Positions 52,306 to 61,736 of a stretch of 64,000 bases of DNA are shown piece after piece (within the stretch, counting starts at the first letter, position 1; the number at the start of each line of letters is the position of its first letter). The notes beneath the pieces were generated by a model. It did no database searches. It had not been told where the DNA came from and was given only the letters and a program-made list of their open reading frames with translations. The translations under genes were made by a program, and so were the position numbers. This DNA is from JBBDRW01 sp040905265 (GTDB taxonomy: Bacteria > Bacteroidota > Rhodothermia > Balneolales > Balneolaceae): positions 1 through 64,000 of the forward strand of contig JBBDRW010000157.1 of assembly GCA_040905265.1 (NCBI GenBank). The letters are read 5' to 3'.

Positions 52306-54044
52306 CAGAGTACTCCCTGGTTTAGTTGTTCAACAATGTAGTCCGACGCCCTCCAGGAGAGGGCCATGATCGTCCAGGTGGGATTCTTGTCTGCCTGGGA
52401 TACAAAAGAACCGGCATCTACGACAAAGAGATTGTCACATTCATGCGCCTGGCAGTATCTGTTCAGAACCGAGGTTTCCGGGTTATCACCCATGCGTGTG
52501 GTGCCCACTTCATGGATGATTCGTCCGGGTGCTGCAAGGCCATACTGCGATTCCGGCCCCGGCTTGCTGCCGAGCAGTGTGGCTCCCGCATGGGTAAGGA
52601 TCTCTTCAAATGTATCCTGCATATGGCGGGCCTGACGCACTTCATGATCGGTCCAGTTGTAGTGAAACCGGAGGACCGGAATGCCATATTTGTCAACGGT
52701 CCCGGGGTCAATTTCACAGTAGTTGTCATACTGGGGGACGCTCTCGCCCCGCCCGGACAGCCCGAGCGTTGAGCCGTAGATTTTCCGGATATCCCGTTTC
52801 AGTCCGGCGCCGTAGCCTCCGTTGGGGGAGGGTTGCCCCATCTCATCCAGAATATACTGACGCATCGTATTCATGCCGGTGCCGATTCCGTACATCGGCA
52901 TTCCCATACCACCCCAGTACTCCAGGTGGTATCCCCGGGGAAAATCGAGAGAGCTGTTGTCGAGCCACCAGGGGGAGTAGACATGCAGTCCTCCGACTCC
53001 ATCTTCATTGTATCTGTCGCGGCCAATCATCTCAGGCATGATACCCATGCGGCTGGCGCCGGTGGAGTCATGAAGGTAGCGGCCGACCATCCCGCTGCCA
53101 TTGCCCAGCCCATCCGGATGTGCCGGGGATTTGGAGTTGAGCATGATTCGAGCAGTCTCGCAGGCAGAAGCGCCGAGCACCACGACGCGAGCCCGGATTT
53201 TGTACTCCTGCATATCAACCTTGCTGATGTAGGAGACCCCGGTCGCTTTGCCGTTGGTGTCTGTAGTGACTTCCCGAACCATTGCCATAGTATAGAGATC
53301 AACGCTGCCGCGCTGCATTGCCGGCTGTACCAGGCAGGTCCCCGAAGAGAAGTCGGCATACGCGTTGCATGCACGGTTGCACTGGCCGCAGTAAAAACAG
53401 ACACCGCGGTCACTGTTCACCGGACGGGTCAGGATCGAGAGCCGGGAAGGGATGACCGGAACATTGGCAGCTACAGCCCCTTTTTTGAAATAGAGTTCGT
53501 GCAGCCTTGGTTTGGGGGGTGGAAGGAAGAATCCATCCGGATCGTTCTCCAGCCCTTCGTTTGTTCCAAATACTCCGATCAGCTTGTCGAGCCGGTCGTA
53601 ATAGGGTTTGATATCTTCATAACCGATGGGCCAGTTGTCGCTCAGGCCATCCTGGTCATACCGTTTGAAATCCTTCGGGCCGAACCGGAGTGTGATCCGC
53701 CCCCAGTGGTTGGTCCTGCCGCCGAGCATTCGGGAGCGAAACCAGTCGAATGCGGTGCCATCTTTGTGTGTGTATGGCTCGCCGTCGATCTCCCAGCCTC
53801 CCCAGGCCGCGTCGAAATCTCCGAACGGCCGGACAGTCCCGGCTCCCCGTCTTGGAGATTCCCAGGGCCACCGGAGCTGCGTCCTGAACTCCTCTTTGGC
53901 AGGGTCAAAATCACCACCCGCCTCCATAACGGCAACGGTAAGGCCTGCATCGGCCAGAACTTTGGCGGCCATACCGCCTCCGGCGCCCGAGCCTACAATG
54001 GCGACATCATAGGCCTCGGCCTGTTGTTTTATATCAAAACTCAT
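52305..54044 (-). CDS. GMC family dehydrogenase with a cysteine cluster
   Basis: A 579-residue flavoprotein. FAD binding is shown by DVAIVGSGAGGGMAAKVLADAG near residue 13 and LGGRTNHWGRITLR near 108. A histidine is in GRIIHEVGTTRMGDNPETS, near the C-terminus. At 216-226 the sequence CFYCGQCNRAC offers four cysteines spaced x2, x2, x3, like the iron-sulfur site in the alpha subunit of some bacterial FAD-glucose dehydrogenases. It has no signal peptide of its own and should travel with the Tat-type small subunit. The substrate is probably a sugar or polyol; no cytochrome subunit is in the window. Confidence 0.92.
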   Translation of the reverse strand: MSFDIKQQAEAYDVAIVGSGAGGGMAAKVLADAGLTVAVMEAGGDFDPAKEEFRTQLRWPWESPRRGAGTVRPFGDFDAAWGGWEIDGEPYTHKDGTAFDWFRSRMLGGRTNHWGRITLRFGPKDFKRYDQDGLSDNWPIGYEDIKPYYDRLDKLIGVFGTNEGLENDPDGFFLPPPKPRLHELYFKKGAVAANVPVIPSRLSILTRPVNSDRGVCFYCGQCNRACNAYADFSSGTCLVQPAMQRGSVDLYTMAMVREVTTDTNGKATGVSYISKVDMQEYKIRARVVVLGASACETARIMLNSKSPAHPDGLGNGSGMVGRYLHDSTGASRMGIMPEMIGRDRYNEDGVGGLHVYSPWWLDNSSLDFPRGYHLEYWGGMGMPMYGIGTGMNTMRQYILDEMGQPSPNGGYGAGLKRDIRKIYGSTLGLSGRGESVPQYDNYCEIDPGTVDKYGIPVLRFHYNWTDHEVRQARHMQDTFEEILTHAGATLLGSKPGPESQYGLAAPGRIIHEVGTTRMGDNPETSVLNRYCQAHECDNLFVVDAGSFVSQADKNPTWTIMALSWRASDYIVEQLNQGVL

Positions 54045-54146
54045 AGGGGTCAGTCTGGAGGTTCAGCAAGAGAGGTTTCCGTTTCGGAAACGGGCGTATG
54101 CATGTCGCCCAATTCTACAATAAATTCCGGAGATTATGAAGTGGGG

Positions 54147-55097
54147 TCATGAGCGTTTTCCGGAATCCTTGCCTTCTTGCAGGGAGTCGAGCGAGAGGCC
54201 CTCCATCAGGGAGTCAAAGTCGGTAATATCTTTCGGCAGTATAATCTGGTTTTCGTCTCTTCCCAGATTGGAGAGAATTCCAAGGTACTTCTCCTTCAGT
54301 TTGAGTTCCATCGCCTCCTTGCCGTTTGGCTGTGAGAGGGCTTCGGCGATCTGCTCAATGGAGATGGCTGTAGCTTCTGCAATCGCTTCAATCTCTTGCG
54401 CCCATCCCTCCGCTTCATTGATTCTGCGCTGCATCTCTGCCTGGGAGATATTGATGATCTCTTCCCGGCGTCCCTCCGCATCATTCACCCTGGAGCCCTG
54501 GACACCTTCAGATTTGGCAATGACGGCGCGACGTTCGCGTTCGGCAGTCATCTGCCGTTCCATCGCTTTCTGGACAGTATGAGGAGTCATGATGTTTTTG
54601 ATTTCATACCGATGCACCTTGATGCCCCAGGCATTCTCCATCTCACTCAACACCTTTACGACCTCTTTGCTCATCTTGGCCCGCTCCTCGAAGGTTTCAT
54701 CCAGATCCATCTGCCCGATGACGGACCGGGTCGTGGTCTGTGCCAGCTGAACGGCAGCATACCGGTAGTTTGTGACTCCGTAACTGGCGTTGACCGGGTC
54801 CATCACACTCATGTAGATCACCCCGTCTACCTCCACCTTCACATTGTCTTTTGTAAAACACTCCTGGGGTTCCACCTCAATGGTCTCTTCCCTCAGATCC
54901 TGTTTGTAGACAACTTTGTCGACAAACGGTATCAGTGCGTGAAAACCGGGCCCAAGTGTTTTGTGATAGTTGCCGAGCCGCTCAACAATGTGTGCATACT
55001 GGTTGGGGACCAGCCGGATCGCCTGCAGAAATTTAAATGTAAGATAGATGGCAAATACCCCTAACAGTATCTGGCTGATAAGTTCCATGATCTCCAT
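54147..55097 (-). CDS. SPFH/Band 7 protein (stomatin-like), second copy
   Basis: A 316-residue membrane protein with an N-terminal hydrophobic segment (about 5-25) and a stomatin-type SPFH domain (about 28-190: RLGNYHKTLGPGFHALIPFVD, then VDGVIYMSVMDPVNASYG). A coiled region follows with NDAEGRREEIINISQAEMQ and EGWAQEIEAIAEATAIS. It is the last gene of the operon with the other SPFH protein and the NfeD protein, 2 bp after the first SPFH stop. Function lies probably in membrane microdomain or quality-control assembly. Confidence 0.9.
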   Translation of the reverse strand: MEIMELISQILLGVFAIYLTFKFLQAIRLVPNQYAHIVERLGNYHKTLGPGFHALIPFVDKVVYKQDLREETIEVEPQECFTKDNVKVEVDGVIYMSVMDPVNASYGVTNYRYAAVQLAQTTTRSVIGQMDLDETFEERAKMSKEVVKVLSEMENAWGIKVHRYEIKNIMTPHTVQKAMERQMTAERERRAVIAKSEGVQGSRVNDAEGRREEIINISQAEMQRRINEAEGWAQEIEAIAEATAISIEQIAEALSQPNGKEAMELKLKEKYLGILSNLGRDENQIILPKDITDFDSLMEGLSLDSLQEGKDSGKRS

Positions 55098-55099
55098 GA

Positions 55100-56044
55100 T
55101 TACGCCTCCTTCCGGCTGGTAGTGCTACCGGTTTTTTTCTCTGTGTGGTCTCGGATCGTGCCAACCCCTTCAAAAAATGTTTTCAAATTGGCTGTCTCTG
55201 TGGGCAGAACCGATACGTTCGTTTTGCCCAGTATTTTTCCGAACTGGTCAATATACTGTTCTACCAGTTTGGTTTTAACGGCCACTTCGCCGCCCGGCCG
55301 CTTGATGGCGCCTGCCACCCGGCGAATCCCATTTGCCGTGGCGGTTGCGATCAGCTCGATCTCCTGTGCGCGGCCCTTCGCTTCGTTGATCCTGCGCTGC
55401 CTCTGTGCTTCAGAGATCAGAATCTGGCTCTTCTGTTCTCCCTGGGATTCATTGATCCGGGCTTGTCGGTGCCCTTCGGAATTGGTAATCTCTGCTCGTT
55501 TTTCCCGCTCCGCCTCCATCTGTTTCTCCATCGTGTCGACGATCTCATTGGATGGGCGGATATTCCGGATTTCATAGCGAAGTACCTTGATCCCCCAGGG
55601 GTCGGCTGCAACATCGATTTCGCGGACGATGTTTTCATTCATCATTTCCCGTTCAGAAAAGGTATCGTCCAGGGTGATTTTGCCGATCTCGCTTCGCATG
55701 GTGGTTTGTGCGAGGTTCACGGCGGCAGCCTGGTAGTTGGAGATGCCGTAACTCGCTTTGTAGGAGTCCATTACCTTGATATAGACCAGTCCGTCTACTG
55801 AAACTTCAATGTTATCTTTCGTAATACAGGTCTGGCCTGGAACGTCAATCACCTGTTCGCGCATCTCCTGGCTGTAGGCAGCCCGGTCCACAAAGGGGAT
55901 CAGAAAATGAAATCCCGGTTTCAGGGTACGTTTGTATTTTCCAAGCCTCTCCTGGATCACCTCTTCCCGCATCTCGACAATCCGAAACAGCCGTGTCAGA
56001 ATAAAATAGGAGAGGATGACAACGATCAGTAGTGTTGTCCACAT
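55100..56044 (-). CDS. SPFH/Band 7 protein (stomatin-like), first copy
   Basis: A 314-residue paralogue of the next gene: a membrane segment at 3-20, then EERLGKYKRTLKPGFHFLIPFVDR-like SPFH start and VDGLVYIKVMDSYKASYG, coiled region with ESQGEQKSQILISEAQRQRR, and a basic tail ending KKTGSTTSRKEA. The two copies are clearly similar throughout and probably form mixed oligomers. It follows the NfeD gene by 3 bp. Confidence 0.9.
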   Translation of the reverse strand: MWTTLLIVVILSYFILTRLFRIVEMREEVIQERLGKYKRTLKPGFHFLIPFVDRAAYSQEMREQVIDVPGQTCITKDNIEVSVDGLVYIKVMDSYKASYGISNYQAAAVNLAQTTMRSEIGKITLDDTFSEREMMNENIVREIDVAADPWGIKVLRYEIRNIRPSNEIVDTMEKQMEAEREKRAEITNSEGHRQARINESQGEQKSQILISEAQRQRRINEAKGRAQEIELIATATANGIRRVAGAIKRPGGEVAVKTKLVEQYIDQFGKILGKTNVSVLPTETANLKTFFEGVGTIRDHTEKKTGSTTSRKEA

Positions 56045-56047
56045 AGT

Positions 56048-56545
56048 CTAGTCCGTAATCTCTTTAAGTTGTTGGTCAAGTGCCTGTTGATCCGGGTTCA
56101 ACGGCTCTACAATCCAGGTTGTATTTACGCGATAGCTGATCCTTGCTTTCTCACCTGCGCGAATCGTCCCCTCTACGGTACGTGCACTCCAGGAGATACC
56201 GTTGAACCGGATTCTTCCAAGGTTGTTTTCATCCGAGATGGGCTCTACCACATCAACGACCTGATCGATCGCTTCATAGTCCTCATCTGCAAACTTGTAC
56301 GAGGTTTCGCCTCTGAAGTACTTTTTGATAAACGGGCGGATGGCAATGGTCAATCCGACCGAGGAGAAAAGCCAGATCATCATTGCCGTCAGGGGATCGG
56401 AAAGGAATCCCAGATAACGGAGCACCCCGACTCCCAAACCGCTCAGCCCCAGAAAAAAGGCCACGCCTCCCGGCAGGAGTGTCTCCAGAATCATAAGAAG
56501 CATTCCGCCAATTAAAAAGATCCAGGTAATGATTTCTCCATCCAT
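56048..56545 (-). CDS. NfeD family membrane protein
   Basis: A 165-residue protein with several N-terminal hydrophobic segments (IITWIFLIGGMLLMILETLL, then ALGLSGLGVG-like part) and a C-terminal OB-fold typical of NfeD: EPISDENNLGRIRFNGISWSA followed by IRAGEKARISYR. The ATG at 56545 gives the family N-terminus; a TTG at 56593 is unlikely. NfeD and stomatin partners are encoded together in many bacteria, and this is the first gene of that operon. Confidence 0.9.
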   Translation of the reverse strand: MDGEIITWIFLIGGMLLMILETLLPGGVAFFLGLSGLGVGVLRYLGFLSDPLTAMMIWLFSSVGLTIAIRPFIKKYFRGETSYKFADEDYEAIDQVVDVVEPISDENNLGRIRFNGISWSARTVEGTIRAGEKARISYRVNTTWIVEPLNPDQQALDQQLKEITD

Positions 56546-56631
56546 CGTAGTTCTCTCTGGTTCAGAGCTGTTGAACAGCCTGACGTTTTTCAACAGCTCC
56601 AGTTCGTACTCTTATCGTAGATAATGAATTG

Positions 56632-56655
56632 ACAGGAAAAAATCCTGTTTCTTTT
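56632..56655. terminator. Hairpin near the PQQ-dehydrogenase 3' end
   Basis: ACAGGA/TCCTGT around an A-rich loop is followed by TTTCTTTT on the plus strand. It lies between the sugar dehydrogenase stop and the NfeD gene. No plus-strand gene ends here, so its role as a terminator is uncertain. Confidence 0.35.
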
Positions 56656-56669
56656 CAAAAAAATTGAAT

Positions 56670-56686
56670 AGTGTCGTGTCAATCAT
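56670..56686. repeat. Family A repeat end
   Basis: AGTGTCGTGTCAATCAT matches the end of the element at 11516 with one mismatch. It lies directly after the 3' end of the sugar dehydrogenase gene. No second end is seen. Confidence 0.45.
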
Positions 56687-56692
56687 GTGGAA

Positions 56693-57862
56693 TTACAGCG
56701 GTTCGAGCCGGTGAATCTTGCCGTCGAAGCCGCAGATGTAGAGTTCATTCTCCGCATCCACCCCGAACGAGGAGACCCCGAAACTGACGTGTGCAATTTC
56801 GCTGTTGACAGGTTCCTGCTGGTCGGCAACGTTGAGAGACCAGATGCGGCCTGACGCAAAATCGCCATAGATGTAGGTTCCCTCCAGTCCTGGAAGCGTC
56901 GGCCCTCGGTAGACAAACCCGCCGGTCACGGAGACATCCCCGCGGGAGCGGTCATACTCCCAGACCGGGAGCTCAAGCCCTGACCTGTCACAGCCGCTGG
57001 AGGGGCTGAAGCAGTGGTTCGCCTCCATGATATTCCAGCCGTAGTTACCGCCGTTTTCGATGATGCTGACCTCTTCGTATGCACCCTGCCCGACATCTCC
57101 TGTCCATAGATTGTCGGTCTCGGGGTCAAAACTGAACCGCCACGGGTTTCTCAGGCCGTACGCGTAGATCTCTTCACGGTACCCGTCACTGTTCCCGGCG
57201 AACGGGTTGTCCGGAGGGATTGCATAGAGATTGTCTCCCTCCCGGTTGTCCACGTCGATCCGGAGAATGGTTCCCAGCAGGGTGGATCGGTTCTGCCCGT
57301 GTCCCTGCGGATCCCCGCCTGCGCCTCCGTCTCCGACAGCGATGTAGAGGTAACCGTCCGGACCGAAGGAGACTTGTCCGCCGTTGTGATTGCTGTACGG
57401 CTGATCAAACGAGAGAATCACCTCTTCACTCTCTGGCAGGGCGCTGCCGGGGTCGTCAGGAGAGGCCCGGAACCGGGAGATGTTGGTACCTTCGTTGTTC
57501 GTATAGTTGACATAGAAGTAACCGTTGTCTTGAAATTCGGGGTGAAATGCAAGCCCGAGCAGGCCCTCCTCGTTTCCACTGTCGTTGACCCGGCCGGAGA
57601 TGTCCAGGAACACCGTCTGTTCGGTTGTAGTGGGGTCGTTCTCAAACCACTGGATGACGCCGCGCTGTTCGACAACAAACAGCCGCCCGGTTTCGTCACC
57701 CGGGTGCTGCAGGTCGACCGGGCGGGTAAAATCCAGATTCGGGAATGCCTCGACGACCCGGTAGTCGTCTGTGGAAGGGTTCGTATTCTCCTCTGCCGGT
57801 TCAGTATTCAGACAGTTCAGGCAGAAAAGTGACAGGGTTACTGTTAGTAGTAGATGTCGCAT
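56693..57862 (-). CDS. PQQ-type sugar dehydrogenase (glucose/sorbosone dehydrogenase family), lipoprotein
   Basis: A 389-residue six-bladed propeller enzyme. The signal peptide ends in the lipobox LNC (near residue 20), so it is probably lipid-anchored outside the cytoplasm. Family marks are DLQHPGDETGRLFVVEQRGVIQWFEN, LLGLAFHPEFQDNGYFYVNYTN, NHNGGQVSFGPDGYLYIAVGDGG and YAYGLRNPWRFSFDPETDNLW. It would oxidise an aldose or similar substrate with PQQ; no PQQ synthesis genes lie in the window. Confidence 0.9.
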   Translation of the reverse strand: MRHLLLTVTLSLFCLNCLNTEPAEENTNPSTDDYRVVEAFPNLDFTRPVDLQHPGDETGRLFVVEQRGVIQWFENDPTTTEQTVFLDISGRVNDSGNEEGLLGLAFHPEFQDNGYFYVNYTNNEGTNISRFRASPDDPGSALPESEEVILSFDQPYSNHNGGQVSFGPDGYLYIAVGDGGAGGDPQGHGQNRSTLLGTILRIDVDNREGDNLYAIPPDNPFAGNSDGYREEIYAYGLRNPWRFSFDPETDNLWTGDVGQGAYEEVSIIENGGNYGWNIMEANHCFSPSSGCDRSGLELPVWEYDRSRGDVSVTGGFVYRGPTLPGLEGTYIYGDFASGRIWSLNVADQQEPVNSEIAHVSFGVSSFGVDAENELYICGFDGKIHRLEPL

Positions 57863-57989
57863 GATTCGGGTGGTTTAAACGTTCTGCAGAGCGTACACCC
57901 GCTGCAGGGACGGGTCGCTCCGGAATGGAGTCTGTCGTCACTAATTTGAAGAAAATGAACGGTTTATCAAAGATTTCCCTTACAAAACT

Positions 57990-58775
57990 ATGAAACAATC
58001 AACCGCACTGATTACCGGGGCTTCCGGGGGAATCGGCCTGGAACTGGCAAGGATTCATGCCAGCCAGGGAGATGACCTGGCCCTGGTCGCCCGGAGTGAA
58101 GAGAAATTAAATCGGGTACAACAGGAGCTGGAACAGGAGTATGATGTATCCGTTCAGCTGTTTGTCATGGATTTGACACGTACCGGAGCACCCGAAGAGA
58201 TCTATACTGCTTTGAAATCGGATGGTGTTGTGGTCGACTATCTGATCAACAATGCAGGAATCGGGGATTATGGGTTGTTTCACAAAAGCTCCTGGGTCGC
58301 TCAGCAGACAATGATCGAATTGAATATCCAGGCACTGACCCGGATGACCCATCTCTTTGCCGGAGACATGGCTGCCCGGGGAAGCGGGAGAATTATGAAT
58401 GTCGCTTCGACTGCCTCGTTTCAGCCCGGGCCGCTGATGAGTGTCTATTATGCTTCCAAGCATTATGTACTGGCGTTCAGTGAAGCGATCGCACAGGAGC
58501 TGGATGAGTTCGGGGTCTCGGTAACGGCTCTCTGTCCCGGACCGACAGAATCCGGTTTTCAGGCCAGAGCCGGGATGGAGAACTCTCGTCTGGTCTCTTC
58601 GGTTCCGCTCCCATCGTCCCGATCCGTTGCCGAATACGGTTATCGTGCCATGATGAAGGGGAAACGGGTCGCCGTGCATGGACTGGCAAACCGAATGGCT
58701 TCCAAACTTGTACGGCTTGTTCCGCGTTCGTGGGCGACCTATGCAGTTCGAAAGATCCAGGAGTCAAGGGAGTGA
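57990..58775 (+). CDS. Short-chain dehydrogenase/reductase (SDR)
   Basis: A 261-residue classical SDR. The nucleotide motif is ITGASGGIGLELARIHASQG; NNAGIGDYG and the catalytic set Ser in VASTAS, Tyr and Lys in YYASKHYVLAFSEAIAQEL follow. The family resembles DltE/short-chain dehydrogenases acting on lipids or small alcohols, but the substrate is unknown. It is a single cytoplasmic gene that converges with the Gfo/Idh/MocA gene 26 bp away. Confidence 0.9.
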   Translation: MKQSTALITGASGGIGLELARIHASQGDDLALVARSEEKLNRVQQELEQEYDVSVQLFVMDLTRTGAPEEIYTALKSDGVVVDYLINNAGIGDYGLFHKSSWVAQQTMIELNIQALTRMTHLFAGDMAARGSGRIMNVASTASFQPGPLMSVYYASKHYVLAFSEAIAQELDEFGVSVTALCPGPTESGFQARAGMENSRLVSSVPLPSSRSVAEYGYRAMMKGKRVAVHGLANRMASKLVRLVPRSWATYAVRKIQESRE

Positions 58776-58801
58776 CGTATGTGGTATTTCAGGTTATGGA
58801 G

Positions 58802-60118
58802 CTACCAGGAGTTAATCGCTGCTTCCAGGGTCCAGGGCTCTCTGTATACCTTGTCCAGATAGCGGTTCGCTTCCGGGTCCTCCACAAACTGCTCTGTTTC
58901 GGGATTCCACTCCAGGCTTCGCTGCAGCAGATACCCGATGTTTGCCAGGGCACAGATGGTGTTGGAACGGTGGCCGGTCTCTGCATCGGCAACAGGACGT
59001 TCACCACTTTTGATACAATCGAGCCAGTTCCGTTTGTGGTTGACCTGGTTCGGGTCGTAGAGGCGGAGCTCTCCGGCTCCTGGAGTCTCGTTCAGAATGG
59101 AGTCAGGGGTGGCTTCAAGGAATCCGCGGGCTACGGTTATTTCACCGTCTGACCCCTGGAATGTTACAGCATTCCGGTCATTGCCGTGGTACATCTTTAC
59201 CCCGTTGGCATACCGGAACATCAGGCCGCCGTTCAGGCCGAATGCGGGCGGATGAACCTCCACCGGGCCGGAGTGGTCCATATCGAGTGCCCATTGAGCG
59301 ATATCGTAATGGTGTGTTCCCCAGTCTGCCATGATGCCCCCTGCATATTCACTGTAGAGCCGCCAGTTCGGGAAGTGGCCGTGCACATCGGTCGGACAGA
59401 GAATCTGATTAAAAGGACGCCAGGGGGCAGGGCCGAGCCAGCGGTTCCAGTCGATCCCCTCCGGCAGCCGTTCAGCAGGCAGGTCGCAGAGTACAGGAGA
59501 ACTTCCAACCCCGACATGAATCGAGTGCAGCTGGCCGATCCGTCCATTCCGAACCAGCTCGACAGCTCTCCGGAACCGCCCTTCATGTTCGGACCGCTGC
59601 TGGCTGCCGGTTTGAAATACGATTCCATTTCGGTTTACGGCATCCGAGACGGCTCTCCCTTCACGGATCGTGTGGCAGAGCGGCTTTTCACAATAGACAT
59701 GTTTCCCTGCATTGGCCGCCATGATAGAGGGGATGGCATGCCAGTGGTCGGGTGTTGAGATGATAACCGCGTCGATATCCTCCCGGTCGATGATCTCCCG
59801 GAAGTCGCCGTGCATACTGCAGCCGCTATAATTTCCGGAGTCACTGTTTTCGGCGTAGTATTCGTTGACCTGCCGGGCACCCTCTTCCATCCGAATATCC
59901 GCTACATCCGATATCGCTACAACCTGGGTATCCGGCTGACTTGCAAAACTGTTGGCGTGTCCGCGGGCCATTCTTCCGAACCCGATCATGCCGATTGTGA
60001 TGCGGTCGGAAGGGGCAATACGTCCGGCTGAGGCGAAAGCGGATTTCAGGATAAAGGGGGCTCCGGCGGTGGCAAGGGCACTGGTTTTCAGGAACTGGCG
60101 GCGGGTTGATTTCGTCAT
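58802..60118 (-). CDS. Gfo/Idh/MocA family oxidoreductase with Tat signal
   Basis: A 438-residue NAD(P)-type oxidoreductase. A twin-arginine signal is clear (STRRQFLKTSALATAGAPF). The Rossmann part follows (ITIGMIGFGRMARGHANSF, then AVIISTPDHWHAIPSIMAANAGKHVYCEKPL), and the C-terminal part contains GGIMADWGTHHYDIAQWAL, a region used to bind sugars. Such exported members are numerous in Bacteroidota and Planctomycetota and usually act on sugar derivatives. Confidence 0.92.
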   Translation of the reverse strand: MTKSTRRQFLKTSALATAGAPFILKSAFASAGRIAPSDRITIGMIGFGRMARGHANSFASQPDTQVVAISDVADIRMEEGARQVNEYYAENSDSGNYSGCSMHGDFREIIDREDIDAVIISTPDHWHAIPSIMAANAGKHVYCEKPLCHTIREGRAVSDAVNRNGIVFQTGSQQRSEHEGRFRRAVELVRNGRIGQLHSIHVGVGSSPVLCDLPAERLPEGIDWNRWLGPAPWRPFNQILCPTDVHGHFPNWRLYSEYAGGIMADWGTHHYDIAQWALDMDHSGPVEVHPPAFGLNGGLMFRYANGVKMYHGNDRNAVTFQGSDGEITVARGFLEATPDSILNETPGAGELRLYDPNQVNHKRNWLDCIKSGERPVADAETGHRSNTICALANIGYLLQRSLEWNPETEQFVEDPEANRYLDKVYREPWTLEAAINSW

Positions 60119-60204
60119 CGGTGTCCGGGATTGGTTGGGGGATAGAAAAAATTATACTGCTCTCCGTGAGATAATACAAATACCGCCTTCAATCAGCACC
60201 TGTC

Positions 60205-61626
60205 CTACGGAAGAGAGTTTATCCAGGTGATTATCTCCTCAATGACTAACGGTGATATCGTCTGCTCAATCTGATTATACTCGCTGACATACCCGGTTTC
60301 GCTCTGCTGAAACATGTGGTTTAGACCCGGCAGCTCCTTTACCAGATAGGTATTCGTACCGCTTCGTTGCAGGGCGGCCTCCACAGCCGGCAGATTTTCG
60401 GCCGGTGTTACCTGGCGGTCGTTACTTCCGAAAAGAGCCAGAACCGGTACGTCAACGGTTTCAAGTTGTTCTGCAGGGTTATAGTTGTAGAAGTAGCGAA
60501 CCCACGGGCTCAGGGACTGGGCGACATCCTGTTGGATATAGGTCTCCATATCCATTTCGGCTGGCAGAAATGATCGGATGAGCGTTTCGTTTTGACGCAG
60601 ATAACCGGCAAGTTCATCCCTCAGAATGTGCAGTTCCTTATCGGAGGAGGCGATATCAAGCGCCCCTCTTACCAGTTGCATATAGGCCTCTTCATTTGGC
60701 AGTTCCATTTCACGTGTAGAAGTAGCCTGAATGAAAAGTACCTCCTTGCCGGGTATGCCTGTACCAGCCAGCAGGATAATGTGAGCCACATCATCAGAGC
60801 GATTGGACACCATTGGTGCAATAATTCCCCCTTCGCTGTGGCCGATCAGCCCGATCCGGTCAGCATCAATCTCCGGCCGGTCTTTCAGGAAGTCAATTGC
60901 ACTCAGTACATCCACAGCGAAATCCTCTGTAGTGGCCGTCCCAAAAGTCCCGGTGGATGCCCCAAATCCTCTGTCGTCATACCGCAGGACAGCGAATCCT
61001 TCACGCGTGAGTTGGTCAGCAAGAACCAGAAATGGTTTATGGCCGAATATCTCCTGATTCCTGTTTTGCGGTCCGCTGCCTGAGATAAGAATCAGGACCG
61101 GAAACGAGCCGCCTGCCTCCGGAAGCGTCAATGTACCTGCCAAAGTGATTCCATCTACCTGATTGTGGATCGATACCTCCTCTTCCAGGTATGGGTACGG
61201 ACGTACCGGCTCCTGGGGGCGGTGCATTGCGGTCGGTTCTACAACCTCCCGGTACATATTCAGGAGAAAGTTCATGCCTCCCTGATTCCAGGTACCGGCA
61301 AGGGAATCTGTGGAGAAAACCGCTCTGTACGCAGCGCCGATATTTTGCGCTTCAAGCACAAGAACAGAGTCCTCAAAGGTAGCGGAAGAGAAAGGAATAC
61401 CGGCTACGCCCTGGTCAGGACTGTCAAAGGTGGCGCTAAACCGGTTGTCTGACTGTTCGATATGAAACACTAACCGCAATTGCGTTCCCTGAACATTCAA
61501 TACTCCATGCCACGTGCCCGTTACATCAGCCGCTTGCTGAGCATGAACATGCAACGGTATGGAGACAAACAAAAGGAGTAATGTGATAACAGTTGGTATA
61601 ATTTTTTTGTTCATAGTCTTATTCAT
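60205..61626 (-). CDS. Secreted alpha/beta hydrolase
   Basis: A 473-residue exported hydrolase. After the signal peptide (1-30, ending VHAQ) comes a small beta domain (about 35-130, with GTWHGVLNVQGTQLRLVFHI) and then an alpha/beta fold: LILISGSGPQNRN, LRYDDRGFGASTG, the nucleophile elbow GLIGHSEGGIIAPM and the C-terminal histidine in LPGLNHMFQ. It probably cleaves esters or peptides outside the cytoplasm. The ATG at 61626 is chosen, with 61614 possible. Confidence 0.9.
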   Translation of the reverse strand: MNKTMNKKIIPTVITLLLLFVSIPLHVHAQQAADVTGTWHGVLNVQGTQLRLVFHIEQSDNRFSATFDSPDQGVAGIPFSSATFEDSVLVLEAQNIGAAYRAVFSTDSLAGTWNQGGMNFLLNMYREVVEPTAMHRPQEPVRPYPYLEEEVSIHNQVDGITLAGTLTLPEAGGSFPVLILISGSGPQNRNQEIFGHKPFLVLADQLTREGFAVLRYDDRGFGASTGTFGTATTEDFAVDVLSAIDFLKDRPEIDADRIGLIGHSEGGIIAPMVSNRSDDVAHIILLAGTGIPGKEVLFIQATSTREMELPNEEAYMQLVRGALDIASSDKELHILRDELAGYLRQNETLIRSFLPAEMDMETYIQQDVAQSLSPWVRYFYNYNPAEQLETVDVPVLALFGSNDRQVTPAENLPAVEAALQRSGTNTYLVKELPGLNHMFQQSETGYVSEYNQIEQTISPLVIEEIITWINSLP

Positions 61627-61736
61627 GTATATAGATTTTTTTGGGGAATAATGTAGTGATTCGGAACCAGTCCGGAACGACACTCGGGAAGTTTCCGGTC
61701 TTGTTTCCGGCCCTGGTCACAGATCTATTATACTAC

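Noticed and set aside
52833..54152. A 439-residue open frame on the plus strand
   Set aside because: It lies antisense to the GMC dehydrogenase, shows no family motif and has a shadow-like composition.
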